A stretch of 64,000 bases of DNA from Ideonella sp. (lineage in GTDB: Bacteria > Pseudomonadota > Gammaproteobacteria > Burkholderiales > Burkholderiaceae_C). The notes beneath the pieces are model-generated. The model was given only the letters and a program-made list of their open reading frames with translations. It was not told the origin of the DNA and made no database searches. Where the stretch lies: contig JADKIA010000003.1 in NCBI GenBank assembly GCA_016721465.1, positions 496,001 to 560,000 on the forward strand. Reading direction: 5' to 3'. The position numbers and the translations under genes were made by a program. Shown one piece after another: positions 17,817-27,607 of the stretch. Numbering within the stretch: position 1 is the first letter of the stretch; each line of letters opens with the position of its first letter.

Positions 17817-18701
17817 ATGGTTTCAGAATCGACAGAGCTTGGCGCAACGCGCCGCCAGGTGTTGCATGCGCTGGGCGCCGCGGCACTCGCTGGCCTGGCA
17901 GCTGCCTGGCCAGCCCACAGGGCGCACGCGTCGGCTGCCGTGCTGCTGGCCCGGGCCTGGACCCCGGGCGACGATCCAAGCGGCTGGCTGGTGAGCGAGA
18001 AGCTCGACGGCGTACGCGCGCTCTGGGATGGGCAGCGCCTGCGCTTTCGCAGCGGCCGCGCCGTGGCGGCGCCGGCGAGCTTTCTGGCGCGCTTGCCCGG
18101 GCAGGCGCTGGATGGCGAACTGTGGTTGGGCCATGGCCGCTTCGACGAACTGTCGGGCCTCGTGCGTCGAGCCGAAGCGGATGCGCAGGACTGGGCCCGG
18201 GTGCAGTACCAAGTGTTCGAGTTGCCGGGTGGCGATGGCACCTTTGCTCAGCGGGCCCAACGCCTGCAAGCCATCGTGCAGCAGCAGCGCTGGCCCCAGT
18301 TGCTGGCCGTCGCCCAGCAAGCCGTGGGCAGCGTCGCGCAATTGCAGCAACGGCTGGAAGCCGTGGTGCGCCAGGGCGGTGAGGGCCTGATGCTGCACCG
18401 GGCCGATGCGGCCTACGCCACCGGCCGCAGCGACGCGCTGCGCAAGTTCAAGCCGCTTGACGACGCCGAAGCCATCGTGCTGGCCCATCGTCCTGGGCAG
18501 GGCCGTCTGGCAGGGCAGATGGGCGCCCTGCACGTGCGCACCAGCGACGGCCGCGAGTTCGACATCGGCACCGGCTTCGACGATGCCACCCGTGCGCACC
18601 CACCCCGCATTGGCCAGCGCATCACCTTCACCCACCGCGGCCTGACCGGCCAGGGGCTGCCGCGCTTTGCCAGCTACCTGCGGCTGGCGCCCGAGTTCTG
18701 A
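17817..18701 (+). CDS. exported ATP-dependent DNA ligase, LigE type
   Basis: The 294-residue protein carries the covalent nucleotidyltransferase motif I as EKLDGVR, with Lys62 as the AMP acceptor. Further matches are GELWLG (motif III region), GGEGLMLH (motif IV) and LRKFKP (motif V), followed by a compact OB fold ending LPRFASYLRLAPEF. This is the minimal adenylation-plus-OB layout of LigE enzymes. Its N-terminus has TRRQVLHALGAAALAGLAAAW followed by AHA, a signal peptide with a twin-Arg pair, so the ligase probably acts in the periplasm. LigE-type ligases occur in naturally competent proteobacteria and seal nicks in ATP-dependent fashion. The start follows an AAGGGG ribosome site. It ends 3 bp before sbcB. 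Confidence 0.85.
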   Translation: MVSESTELGATRRQVLHALGAAALAGLAAAWPAHRAHASAAVLLARAWTPGDDPSGWLVSEKLDGVRALWDGQRLRFRSGRAVAAPASFLARLPGQALDGELWLGHGRFDELSGLVRRAEADAQDWARVQYQVFELPGGDGTFAQRAQRLQAIVQQQRWPQLLAVAQQAVGSVAQLQQRLEAVVRQGGEGLMLHRADAAYATGRSDALRKFKPLDDAEAIVLAHRPGQGRLAGQMGALHVRTSDGREFDIGTGFDDATRAHPPRIGQRITFTHRGLTGQGLPRFASYLRLAPEF

Positions 18702-18704
18702 CGT

Positions 18705-20162
18705 ATGGTGATGACCATGACCGACATGAGCTTCTTCTGGCACGACTACGAAACCTTCGGCCGCGTGCCGCGCCGCGACCGGCCGGCCCAGTTCGCCGGC
18801 CTGCGCACCGACGCCGCGCTGAACGAGATTGGCGAGCCGCTGATGATCCACTGCCAGCCGCCCATCGACACCTTGCCCGACCCGGAATCGTGCCTGCTCA
18901 CCGGCATCACGCCGCAGCATTGCCAGCAGCATGGCCTGCCCGAACATGTCTTCGCCGAGCAGATCGAGATGGCGCTGGGCCAGCCTGGCACCGTGGGCGT
19001 GGGCTACAACACCATCCGCTTCGACGATGAAGTCACCCGGCACCTGTTCTGGCGCAACCTGATCGACCCCTACGCCCGTGAATGGCAGAACGGCTGTGGC
19101 CGCTGGGATCTGCTCGACACCGTGCGCTGTGCCTACGCGCTGCGGCCGGCGCTGGTCGAGTGGCCGAAGCACGAGGATGGCCGCGTATCGTTCAAGCTCG
19201 AGCAGCTCACCGTGGCCAATGGCCTGGCGCACGAGGCGGCGCACGACGCGCTGTCCGACGTGCGGGCCACCGTGGCGCTGGCGCGCCTGATTCGCGAGCG
19301 CAATCCGCGCCTGTTCGAGTTCTGCCTGGCGCTGCGAAAGAAGGAAGCCGTGTGGCAGCAGATCGGCGCCAACCGGCCCTTCCTGCACGTGTCGGGCATG
19401 TACCCGGTGGAGCGGGGATGTCTGGGCCTGGTGTGGCCGCTGGCCCCGCACCCGACCAACAAGAACGAGCTGATCGTGTGGGATCTTTCCAACGATCCAG
19501 AAGAGCTGATCGGCCTGAGCGCAGACGCGATCCGCCAGCGCATGTTCACCCGCAGCGACGAGCTGCCGGAGGGCACCGCGCGGCTGCCCATCAAGAGCAT
19601 CCACGTCAACAAGTCGCCGGTGGTCATCGGCAACTTGAAGACCCTGCCTCCGGCGCAGGCCGAGGCCTGGGGGCTGGACATCGAACGGGGGCTGCGTCAC
19701 GTGGCGGCGGCGCAGGCCGTGAGCGTGAAGCTGTCGGACCTGTGGAAGGCGGTCTACACGCGCCCTGCGCCAGAGCGCGCGCCCGACGTGGACGAGGACC
19801 TCTATGGTGGCTTCATCGGCCCGGGCGACCGCCGCACCCTGGAACGCCTGCGCGCCCTGACGCCGGATCAGCTGGCGGACAAGGCCGCGCACCAACGGGT
19901 GGCCTTCGACGACGCCAGGCTGGACGAACTGCTGTTTCGCTTTCGTGCCCGCAACTTCCCGACCACCTTGCGCCAAGACGAGCGCGAGCGCTGGCTGCAA
20001 CACTGCAGCGCGCGACTGCACGATGGGGTGGCCGGCGGCCTGAGCCTGGCGCAATTCCATGCGCGCATCGATGCATTGAGCGAGAGCGCCGACGAGCGGG
20101 CCGAACACATCCTCGGTGAGCTGATCGATTGGGCCGAGCAGATCGCGCCAGAGAGCGCCTGA
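18705..20162 (+). CDS. sbcB: exodeoxyribonuclease I
   Basis: Degrades single-stranded DNA 3' to 5' in recombination and mismatch repair. The 485 residues match the E. coli enzyme from end to end. DEDDh residues are present: Asp14 and Glu16 in FWHDYETFG, the Asp of RFDDEVTR, and the His and second Asp of AHDALSDV. The SH3-like region has PFLHVSGMYP, and the C-terminal region has LLFRFRARNFPTTL. Four in-frame ATGs lie close together (18705, 18711, 18717, 18726), so the exact start is uncertain by up to seven codons. It lies 3 bp after the LigE-type ligase gene, a likely two-gene operon, and converges on the DUF1501 gene. Confidence 0.95.
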   Translation: MVMTMTDMSFFWHDYETFGRVPRRDRPAQFAGLRTDAALNEIGEPLMIHCQPPIDTLPDPESCLLTGITPQHCQQHGLPEHVFAEQIEMALGQPGTVGVGYNTIRFDDEVTRHLFWRNLIDPYAREWQNGCGRWDLLDTVRCAYALRPALVEWPKHEDGRVSFKLEQLTVANGLAHEAAHDALSDVRATVALARLIRERNPRLFEFCLALRKKEAVWQQIGANRPFLHVSGMYPVERGCLGLVWPLAPHPTNKNELIVWDLSNDPEELIGLSADAIRQRMFTRSDELPEGTARLPIKSIHVNKSPVVIGNLKTLPPAQAEAWGLDIERGLRHVAAAQAVSVKLSDLWKAVYTRPAPERAPDVDEDLYGGFIGPGDRRTLERLRALTPDQLADKAAHQRVAFDDARLDELLFRFRARNFPTTLRQDERERWLQHCSARLHDGVAGGLSLAQFHARIDALSESADERAEHILGELIDWAEQIAPESA

Positions 20163-20173
20163 AGGTCAGGTCA

Positions 20174-20195
20174 AGGCGCTGCCCCGGCGGCGCCT
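20174..20195. terminator. hairpin between convergent genes
   Basis: AGGCGC at 20174-20179 pairs with GCGCCT at 20190-20195 in the 32-bp gap between the convergent sbcB and DUF1501 genes; with one wobble the stem extends to 10 bp. No T tract is present. Confidence 0.3.
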
Positions 20196-21565
20196 CAGGC
20201 CATGAATCCCAGGTCGGGCGTGGCGAAGCTGCCCAGATTCGGGAACACCGTGGCCATTGCGCTGGCCGACACACCGAACCAACGCGCCAGCGTGGCGCCG
20301 TACTGGTCCAGGGCGGTGCTGGGGATGAGCACACCGCGGGTGCCCGCATCGTCGGGTCCGCCCAGCACCAGCGAAGGCATGGTGCCGTAGAGCTGCCCGC
20401 CGCGCACCGCGCCGCCCAGCACCAGGTGGTGGCTGCCCCAACCGTGGTCGGTGCCACTGCCGCTGGGTTGCAGCGAGCGGCCGAACTCGCTTTCGGTGAA
20501 GGTGGTCACCTGCTGCGCCACGCCCAGCTCCTGTGTGGCACCGTGGAAGGCGGCCATGGCCTCGGCCACCTGACGCAACAGATCCCACTGCGCCCAGCTC
20601 TGGCTGGAATGGGTGTCGAAGCCGCCGATCGAGCAGAAGAACACCTGCCGCGCCATGCCGGTGGTGGCGCGCAACTGGATGATCTTGGCCACCTGCTGCA
20701 ATTGCCGGCCGAGGTCTGTGCCGGGGAAGACCGTGGCCAGCTTCGCGCCGGTGCCCGCACCCGCCAGCAGCGTGTTGAGCGACAGGGCGTCCTGCCGCAC
20801 CTTGTTGGCGGCCTGCACCAGGGTCATGCCGCTGTCCAGGGCGAGGATCTGGCTCAGCGCCAGGCGCTTGGCCGCTGCGGCACTGTCCGGCCAGGCGGTC
20901 ATGCCATCGCCGGCCAGGTCGAAGCCCGGAATCAGGCTGGCCGAGGGCACGCTGGCGCCGGCACAGAACAGCGCCGAGCCGGCCATGGAGATCGACGCGG
21001 GGAATCGTGAGGCGCCATTGCGCGCCTGCACGGCATCGGCACCGCGACCGGCCCAACCAGTGCCGCCCGACCCGCTGGCCTGCCCGGTCTGCATCTGCTG
21101 CATCTGGTCGCTGTGCGAGAACAGGTTGCTGGGCAGCGGCACAGATCCGGCCAGAAACTGAGCCCGCGATGTGGGCCGCGCCAGCATGCCCACGTTGGCC
21201 ACCACCGCCAGCTGGCCCGAGGCCCACAGTGGCGCGATCGCGGCCAGGCCGTTGTTCAGGCCATAAGGCACGCCCGCGGGCGTGTTCACGGCCAGCAGCT
21301 TGGCGTTGCCGTCTGGCAGTGCCAGCGATCCGCGCGCAGCCTTGTAGAGGTTGTAAGCGGCCGACGACAGCGGCACCACGGTGTTGTGGCCGTCGTTGCC
21401 GCCGAGCAGGAACACGCAGACCAGCGCCCGATAGTCGGACGCCGCCTGCGCCTGGGCCAGGCCGGCCAGGCTGGCGGCGCCGACCATCGCGCCGGCGCGT
21501 TGCAGGAACTGGCGCCGGCCGTGGGCTGCCGCGCGGGTTGGGTGAAGGAGGGTCGGGTGGGCCAT
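20195..21565 (-). CDS. DUF1501 family Tat-exported protein
   Basis: The chosen start gives 456 residues with a twin-arginine signal (HGRRQFLQRAGAMVGAAS, cleavage after AQA). FLLGGNDGHNTVVPLS near the mature N-terminus, GGFDTHSSQ and a C-terminal GTDHGWGSHHLVLGGAV are the conserved patches of DUF1501, which is distantly related to the sulfatase/alkaline phosphatase fold. The activity is unknown. GAGGCA upstream is a plausible ribosome site, and the start is 13 bp from the end of the DUF1800 gene. DUF1800-DUF1501 pairs are common across bacteria and presumably work together outside the cytoplasm. Confidence 0.88.
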   Translation of the reverse strand: MAHPTLLHPTRAAAHGRRQFLQRAGAMVGAASLAGLAQAQAASDYRALVCVFLLGGNDGHNTVVPLSSAAYNLYKAARGSLALPDGNAKLLAVNTPAGVPYGLNNGLAAIAPLWASGQLAVVANVGMLARPTSRAQFLAGSVPLPSNLFSHSDQMQQMQTGQASGSGGTGWAGRGADAVQARNGASRFPASISMAGSALFCAGASVPSASLIPGFDLAGDGMTAWPDSAAAAKRLALSQILALDSGMTLVQAANKVRQDALSLNTLLAGAGTGAKLATVFPGTDLGRQLQQVAKIIQLRATTGMARQVFFCSIGGFDTHSSQSWAQWDLLRQVAEAMAAFHGATQELGVAQQVTTFTESEFGRSLQPSGSGTDHGWGSHHLVLGGAVRGGQLYGTMPSLVLGGPDDAGTRGVLIPSTALDQYGATLARWFGVSASAMATVFPNLGSFATPDLGFMA

Positions 21566-21578
21566 GGCGGTGCCTCGA

Positions 21579-23687
21579 TCAGTACTGGATGGCATGCTGG
21601 CCCGACAACATCGTCAGGTAGAGCGCGGTGAGGGCGCGCGCGCGGTTGTCGTACTGCACCGCCACGGCGTTGGCCAGGGCTTGGCGCATGGCCTGCGGCA
21701 TGCGCCCGTACAGCAGGGTCTGGTCCACCGCGTCGATCAGTGCGGTGGTGTTGCCGCCCAGGTTGATGAAGCGGCTCAGATCCAGCGGGAAGTCGGTGCC
21801 TGGGCTGGACAGCAGCTGCCACAGGAAGTTGCCGCGCAACACCGCTTCGGTGGGGGTGTAGATCTGGAACTCGGGCCCGAACAGCGCCAGCTTGGGTGCG
21901 CGAAACAAGGGCGACCAGTGGCCGAACACCGAGGCTGGCATCAGCGGCGTTTCACCCAGGCGCGAAAAACTCCAGGCCTGCTGGTTGGCGGGCGAGACCG
22001 TGCCACCCAGGGCACGCACCACCGACAGCACGTGGAAGAACGGGTCCTTCAAGCGGCCGCTGTCGGGCCCGGCTACATCATTGCGGGCCTCGCTGTCCAG
22101 CAAGATGGCGCGCACCGTGGCGCGCAGATCGCCACGCACACCGGCCCCGTTGTTGTCGAACACCGCACTCACCCGCTGCACATAGCCTGGCGTCGGGTTG
22201 CTGGTGACCAGGTTGCGGATCAATCGGGTGACCACGAAAGGCGCGACGTTGGGGTGGCGAAAGATGCAGTCGAGTGTGGCGGTCATGTCCTGCTGCGTGC
22301 CTTGACCGGCGGGAAGGCTGCAACCCAGGAAGGCCTTGGCACGCAGGTCGTGGTTCACGTCGCGGGCCTGCAGCGGGCCGCTGAAGTTCTCCCAGTTGAT
22401 GTTGCCCGCACCGGCATAGGTCCAGCCCGTGAAGGCCAGGGCCACCTGTTGCACCGTGGCCTGGTCGTAGGTGGGGCGCGGCGCGCCGGTCGCGTCCAGC
22501 GCGGAGGAGCCATCCGGGTTGAGCTGCACCAGGCCGATGGTGAACAGCTGCAGCAGCTCGCGTGCGTAGTTCTCGTTGGCCGAGCTGCCGGCATTGGGCT
22601 TGTTGCTGTTGGCCAGGTCCAGGTACTTGCCCATCTGTGCGCTGGTGCTCAGCTCACCCAGCAGCGTGCGGTAGTTGCCGAAGGCGTTGCGACTGAGCAA
22701 TTGCAGGTGCGGGACGATCTCTGCCGGATAGTTGTTCTTGTTGATAGAGATCGGGATGAACCCATACAGCGCGTGGGCGACACGCTGTCTGAGTTGGTCC
22801 GGCGCGTTGGCCAGGCGTGCCAGCAACTGGGCCTGGACGGTCGCATTGGAGCCATCGGCCGGGATGGTGATGGCCGTCTCTGGCATGGTCAATTGCTCGT
22901 TGAGCCAGGCGTTGGCGCCAAGCAGCTTCACGCGCGCCAGCGCGGCCGGTGACGGGCCGAACGCTGCCTGCTCGAGCAGCCGCGATGCCGCCAGGTCGGG
23001 TGTGCCCAGGCCCGGGCCGGGGTTGGGGGTCGGTGGCGGCGTGGGGGTCGGGCTCGGCGTGGGGTCCGGTGTCGGGGGCGGATTGGTACCGGTGGTCGTC
23101 ACCGGCACGCGCACCGTCTCGCTCGTCGTGGCGCCGATGCCGCTTTGCGCGACCGTCAGGGGCAGCGAGCGGCCCGCCTGGGAGGCCAGTACCACCCCGC
23201 TCACGCGCAGTTGGGTGGCCGAGATCACGCTGGTGCTCAGGGCCACGCCATCGAGGCGCGCGGTCACGCCGGGCGTGAAGTTGCCACCATTGAGGTCGAG
23301 CGTGAACGCACCCACCGCGAGCTTGGCAGGCCGGCTGCTCCACAGGTGCACGAGGGGCTGGGTGATGGTGAGCGTGGCAGAGCCGGATTCGCTCGGACGC
23401 GAGGTGCTGGTGGCCACCACGGTCACGGCATTGGCCATGGGCATGGTGGCGGGGGCCTGGTACAGACCAGCGGCATTGATCGTGCCCCAGGTGGCATTGC
23501 CGCCGGGTACGCCGTTAACGGTCCAGGTGACGGTGGGCACGGCCAGCTGCACATAGGCGGTGAGACCGCGGCTTTCGCCGAGCGCCAGCTGGCCGCTGCT
23601 GTAGACCGTGACCAGGCCGGCGTGCGATGGCAGTGCCGCCAGACCACACCACAACGCGGCAAGGAGCATTCGAGGCAGGGCGTGCAT
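21579..23687 (-). CDS. DUF1800 family exported protein
   Basis: 702 residues: signal peptide (MLLAALWCGLAALPSHA), two Ig/IPT-like beta domains (about 24-190), a Pro/Thr linker (TPDPTPSPTPTPP, near residues 200-225) and a C-terminal DUF1800 domain starting ASRLLEQAAFGPS. Characteristic pieces of DUF1800 include ENYARELLQLFTIG, ALAFTGW and FRHPNVAPFVVTRLIRNLV. The role is unknown. The repetitive linker suggests a flexible tether to a surface-exposed domain. It is the first gene of a two-gene operon with DUF1501. Confidence 0.88.
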   Translation of the reverse strand: MHALPRMLLAALWCGLAALPSHAGLVTVYSSGQLALGESRGLTAYVQLAVPTVTWTVNGVPGGNATWGTINAAGLYQAPATMPMANAVTVVATSTSRPSESGSATLTITQPLVHLWSSRPAKLAVGAFTLDLNGGNFTPGVTARLDGVALSTSVISATQLRVSGVVLASQAGRSLPLTVAQSGIGATTSETVRVPVTTTGTNPPPTPDPTPSPTPTPPPTPNPGPGLGTPDLAASRLLEQAAFGPSPAALARVKLLGANAWLNEQLTMPETAITIPADGSNATVQAQLLARLANAPDQLRQRVAHALYGFIPISINKNNYPAEIVPHLQLLSRNAFGNYRTLLGELSTSAQMGKYLDLANSNKPNAGSSANENYARELLQLFTIGLVQLNPDGSSALDATGAPRPTYDQATVQQVALAFTGWTYAGAGNINWENFSGPLQARDVNHDLRAKAFLGCSLPAGQGTQQDMTATLDCIFRHPNVAPFVVTRLIRNLVTSNPTPGYVQRVSAVFDNNGAGVRGDLRATVRAILLDSEARNDVAGPDSGRLKDPFFHVLSVVRALGGTVSPANQQAWSFSRLGETPLMPASVFGHWSPLFRAPKLALFGPEFQIYTPTEAVLRGNFLWQLLSSPGTDFPLDLSRFINLGGNTTALIDAVDQTLLYGRMPQAMRQALANAVAVQYDNRARALTALYLTMLSGQHAIQY

Positions 23688-23835
23688 GGTCGACGGCCTT
23701 CAGCGGCACGGTGCCCCGTGGCCGCTTTGGCAATGAGCGAAGGAAGCAGAACAGTCTATGCAAGCCCCATTGGCGCAGACGTGAGCAGCGGTGAGCAAGT
23801 GAAAGCGGGTGCCGGAATTCGTTTATGCTGAAACG

Positions 23836-24858
23836 ATGAAGCTGCTCATCATCGGCGGTACGCGGTTCGTCGGACGACACCTGGTGGCGGCGGCCTTGGC
23901 GCGCGGTGACCAGGTGACCTTGTTCAACCGAGGTCAGACCAGCGCCGCCTTGCCGCCGGGTGTGGCGTGGATCCAGGGCGACCGGGGTGGCGACCTGTCG
24001 GCCTTGCGCGGTCAGCGCTGGGACGCCGTCATCGACACCTGCGGCTACCTGCCTGCCGATGTGGCGCGCATGGCGGGCGCGCTGGACGCGTCGGTTGGGC
24101 GCTTCGCATTCATCTCCAGCGTGTCGGTCTATGCCAGCTCGGCCACGTGCAACCACGAGGATTCACCGCTGGGTCACATCGACGACACGGACACCACCGT
24201 CGTCGATGGCCGCACCTATGGCCCGCTCAAGGCGCTGTGCGAGCAGGCCGTGGTGCAACGCTGCGGCACGCGAGCGCTGATCGTTCGCCCTGGCCTCGTG
24301 GTCGGCCCGCACGACCCGACCAAGCGCTTCACCTGGTGGCCGGCGCGCGTGGCACGCGCGGTGCGCGACGGACAGCCCATGCTGGCGCCGGGCGCGCCGG
24401 GTCGGCCACTGCAATTCATCGATGCGCGCGACCTGGCCGATTTCGTGCTGCACGCGCTGGATGCCGGATGCGGTGGTGCCTACAACGCCGTCGCGCCCGG
24501 CGGATTCACCACCATGCAGGGCCTGCTCGACGCATGTGCAGTGGCGGCCGGTGGCCGGCCGAGTCTGGTGTGGGCCAACGATGGCGACCTGGCTCGGCTG
24601 GGGGTCGAGCCCTGGATGCAGATGCCGCTGTGGTTGCCCGAGGGCGGTGAGCATGCGGCCTTCATGCTGGTGGACCAACGCAGGGCCCAGGCTGCCGGCC
24701 TGCGTCAGCGCGACTTGGGCGACACGGTGGCCGACACGCTGGCCTGGTGGCGTGCCTTGCCGACGGCGCAAAGGCAGTTCGACAACACGGGCCTGTCACC
24801 CGAACGCGAGGCCCAGGTACTGGTGGCCCTGGCCGACGATCGCCAGCCGCGAGCGTGA
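23836..24858 (+). CDS. NAD-dependent epimerase/dehydratase family protein
   Basis: 340 residues starting MKLLIIGGTRFVGRHL, an atypical/extended short-chain dehydrogenase fold with the dinucleotide loop GGTRFVG. The catalytic Tyr-Lys pair is YGPLK and the active-site Ser lies in ISSVSVYA. IVRPGLVVGPHDPTKRFTWW and FIDARDLADF are typical of the NAD-dependent epimerase branch related to chloroplast stem-loop binding proteins. The substrate is unknown. The start was chosen over an upstream in-frame codon because the Rossmann strand begins right at it. It is divergent from the DUF1800 gene, with 148 bp between. Confidence 0.85.
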   Translation: MKLLIIGGTRFVGRHLVAAALARGDQVTLFNRGQTSAALPPGVAWIQGDRGGDLSALRGQRWDAVIDTCGYLPADVARMAGALDASVGRFAFISSVSVYASSATCNHEDSPLGHIDDTDTTVVDGRTYGPLKALCEQAVVQRCGTRALIVRPGLVVGPHDPTKRFTWWPARVARAVRDGQPMLAPGAPGRPLQFIDARDLADFVLHALDAGCGGAYNAVAPGGFTTMQGLLDACAVAAGGRPSLVWANDGDLARLGVEPWMQMPLWLPEGGEHAAFMLVDQRRAQAAGLRQRDLGDTVADTLAWWRALPTAQRQFDNTGLSPEREAQVLVALADDRQPRA

Positions 24859-24874
24859 CGTACTCGGCCGAGCG

Positions 24875-24879
<5 letters not shown>
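24854..24879. terminator. inverted repeat spanning two convergent stop codons
   Basis: CGTGACG at 24854-24860 pairs with CGTCACG at 24873-24879, and the loop contains a second palindrome, CTCGGCCGAG. The structure covers the ends of both the epimerase and nucleotidase genes. No T run is present; a shared terminator is only a guess. Confidence 0.3.
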
Positions 24880-26815
<1,936 letters not shown>

Positions 26816-27007
26816 GGCAGTGGTTGGCGATCGGGTGGCAATGCGCGAGCGTAGCAAACACGCGGCCGTTGTCTGGCGCGCCGCCTTGTCTCGCCGGTTG
26901 CGCCTGCCGGTAGCGCAGGGCGGTACCTCGCCGAAGCAGGGTGCCGGCAGGATCGGCCGTCCCTAGCATCCGGATGCGGCATGTGCCGTGAACTCCACAG
27001 GCGAAGA

Positions 27008-27538
27008 ATGGACGATCTATCGACTTTCAGGCCTTGCTCGATCGCAAGGCGCCGGCTGGGCTGGCCGCTGGCCCTGGTGGCCCTGGCCCTGCTGCCAGGT
27101 TGCGTGGTGGTGCCCGCCGACCACCATCGCAACCTTCCCGTGGTCGCCCCGCCACCCATCGTGGTGGCCCCACCCGCACCCCAGGTGTTGAATGTGCGCT
27201 TGTACCCGGTGAATGCCGAGGCCAACCGCATTGGCATGCTGGCGGCCATCGTGGTCGACAAGCTCAATGGCCACGGCAGCTTCACGCTCAACTACGACGG
27301 CCGGGTCATGCAGGGCGAGGCCAGTCGAGTGGCCAGCGACCACCCGGGCTTCGGTCACATCTTGAGCGACTCATCCAGCGAGGTGACGCGGATGGCAGGC
27401 CGCCGTGGCGTGGCCAACGCGGCCACGCCGCACGGCGTCAGTGCCCAATGCGAATACGTGCTCACCGGGCCCGGCAGTGGTGTGGGCGCCTGCCGAATGT
27501 CGGACGGCGCGCGCTTCCAGATGCACTTCACGCCGTGA
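27008..27538 (+). CDS. small lipoprotein of unknown function
   Basis: The start MDDLSTFRP gives 176 residues. A basic n-region (ARRRLGW), a hydrophobic stretch and the lipobox LLPGC place an acylated Cys near residue 32. The mature part begins with a Pro-rich tether (APPPIVVAPPAP) and continues with a small Gly-rich domain holding two cysteines (SAQCEYVL and GVGACRMSDG), perhaps a disulfide. I do not recognise a family. A 12-bp palindrome GCATCCGGATGC lies 30 bp upstream. Its stop is 18 bp from the acnB terminator. Confidence 0.75.
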   Translation: MDDLSTFRPCSIARRRLGWPLALVALALLPGCVVVPADHHRNLPVVAPPPIVVAPPAPQVLNVRLYPVNAEANRIGMLAAIVVDKLNGHGSFTLNYDGRVMQGEASRVASDHPGFGHILSDSSSEVTRMAGRRGVANAATPHGVSAQCEYVLTGPGSGVGACRMSDGARFQMHFTP

Positions 27539-27552
27539 CCCGGTCGCGAACG

Positions 27553-27579
27553 AAAAACGGCGGCCCACTGGGCCGCCGT
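27553..27579 (-). terminator. intrinsic terminator of acnB
   Basis: On the minus strand, a perfect 10-bp stem (27557-27566 with 27570-27579, 3-nt loop) is followed by a run of five T. It begins 28 bp after the acnB stop codon. The opposite strand has no T run, so it serves acnB rather than the lipoprotein gene. Confidence 0.85.
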
Positions 27580-27607
27580 CGGATCGAGCACTGCGTGGCG
27601 CCGTCGA

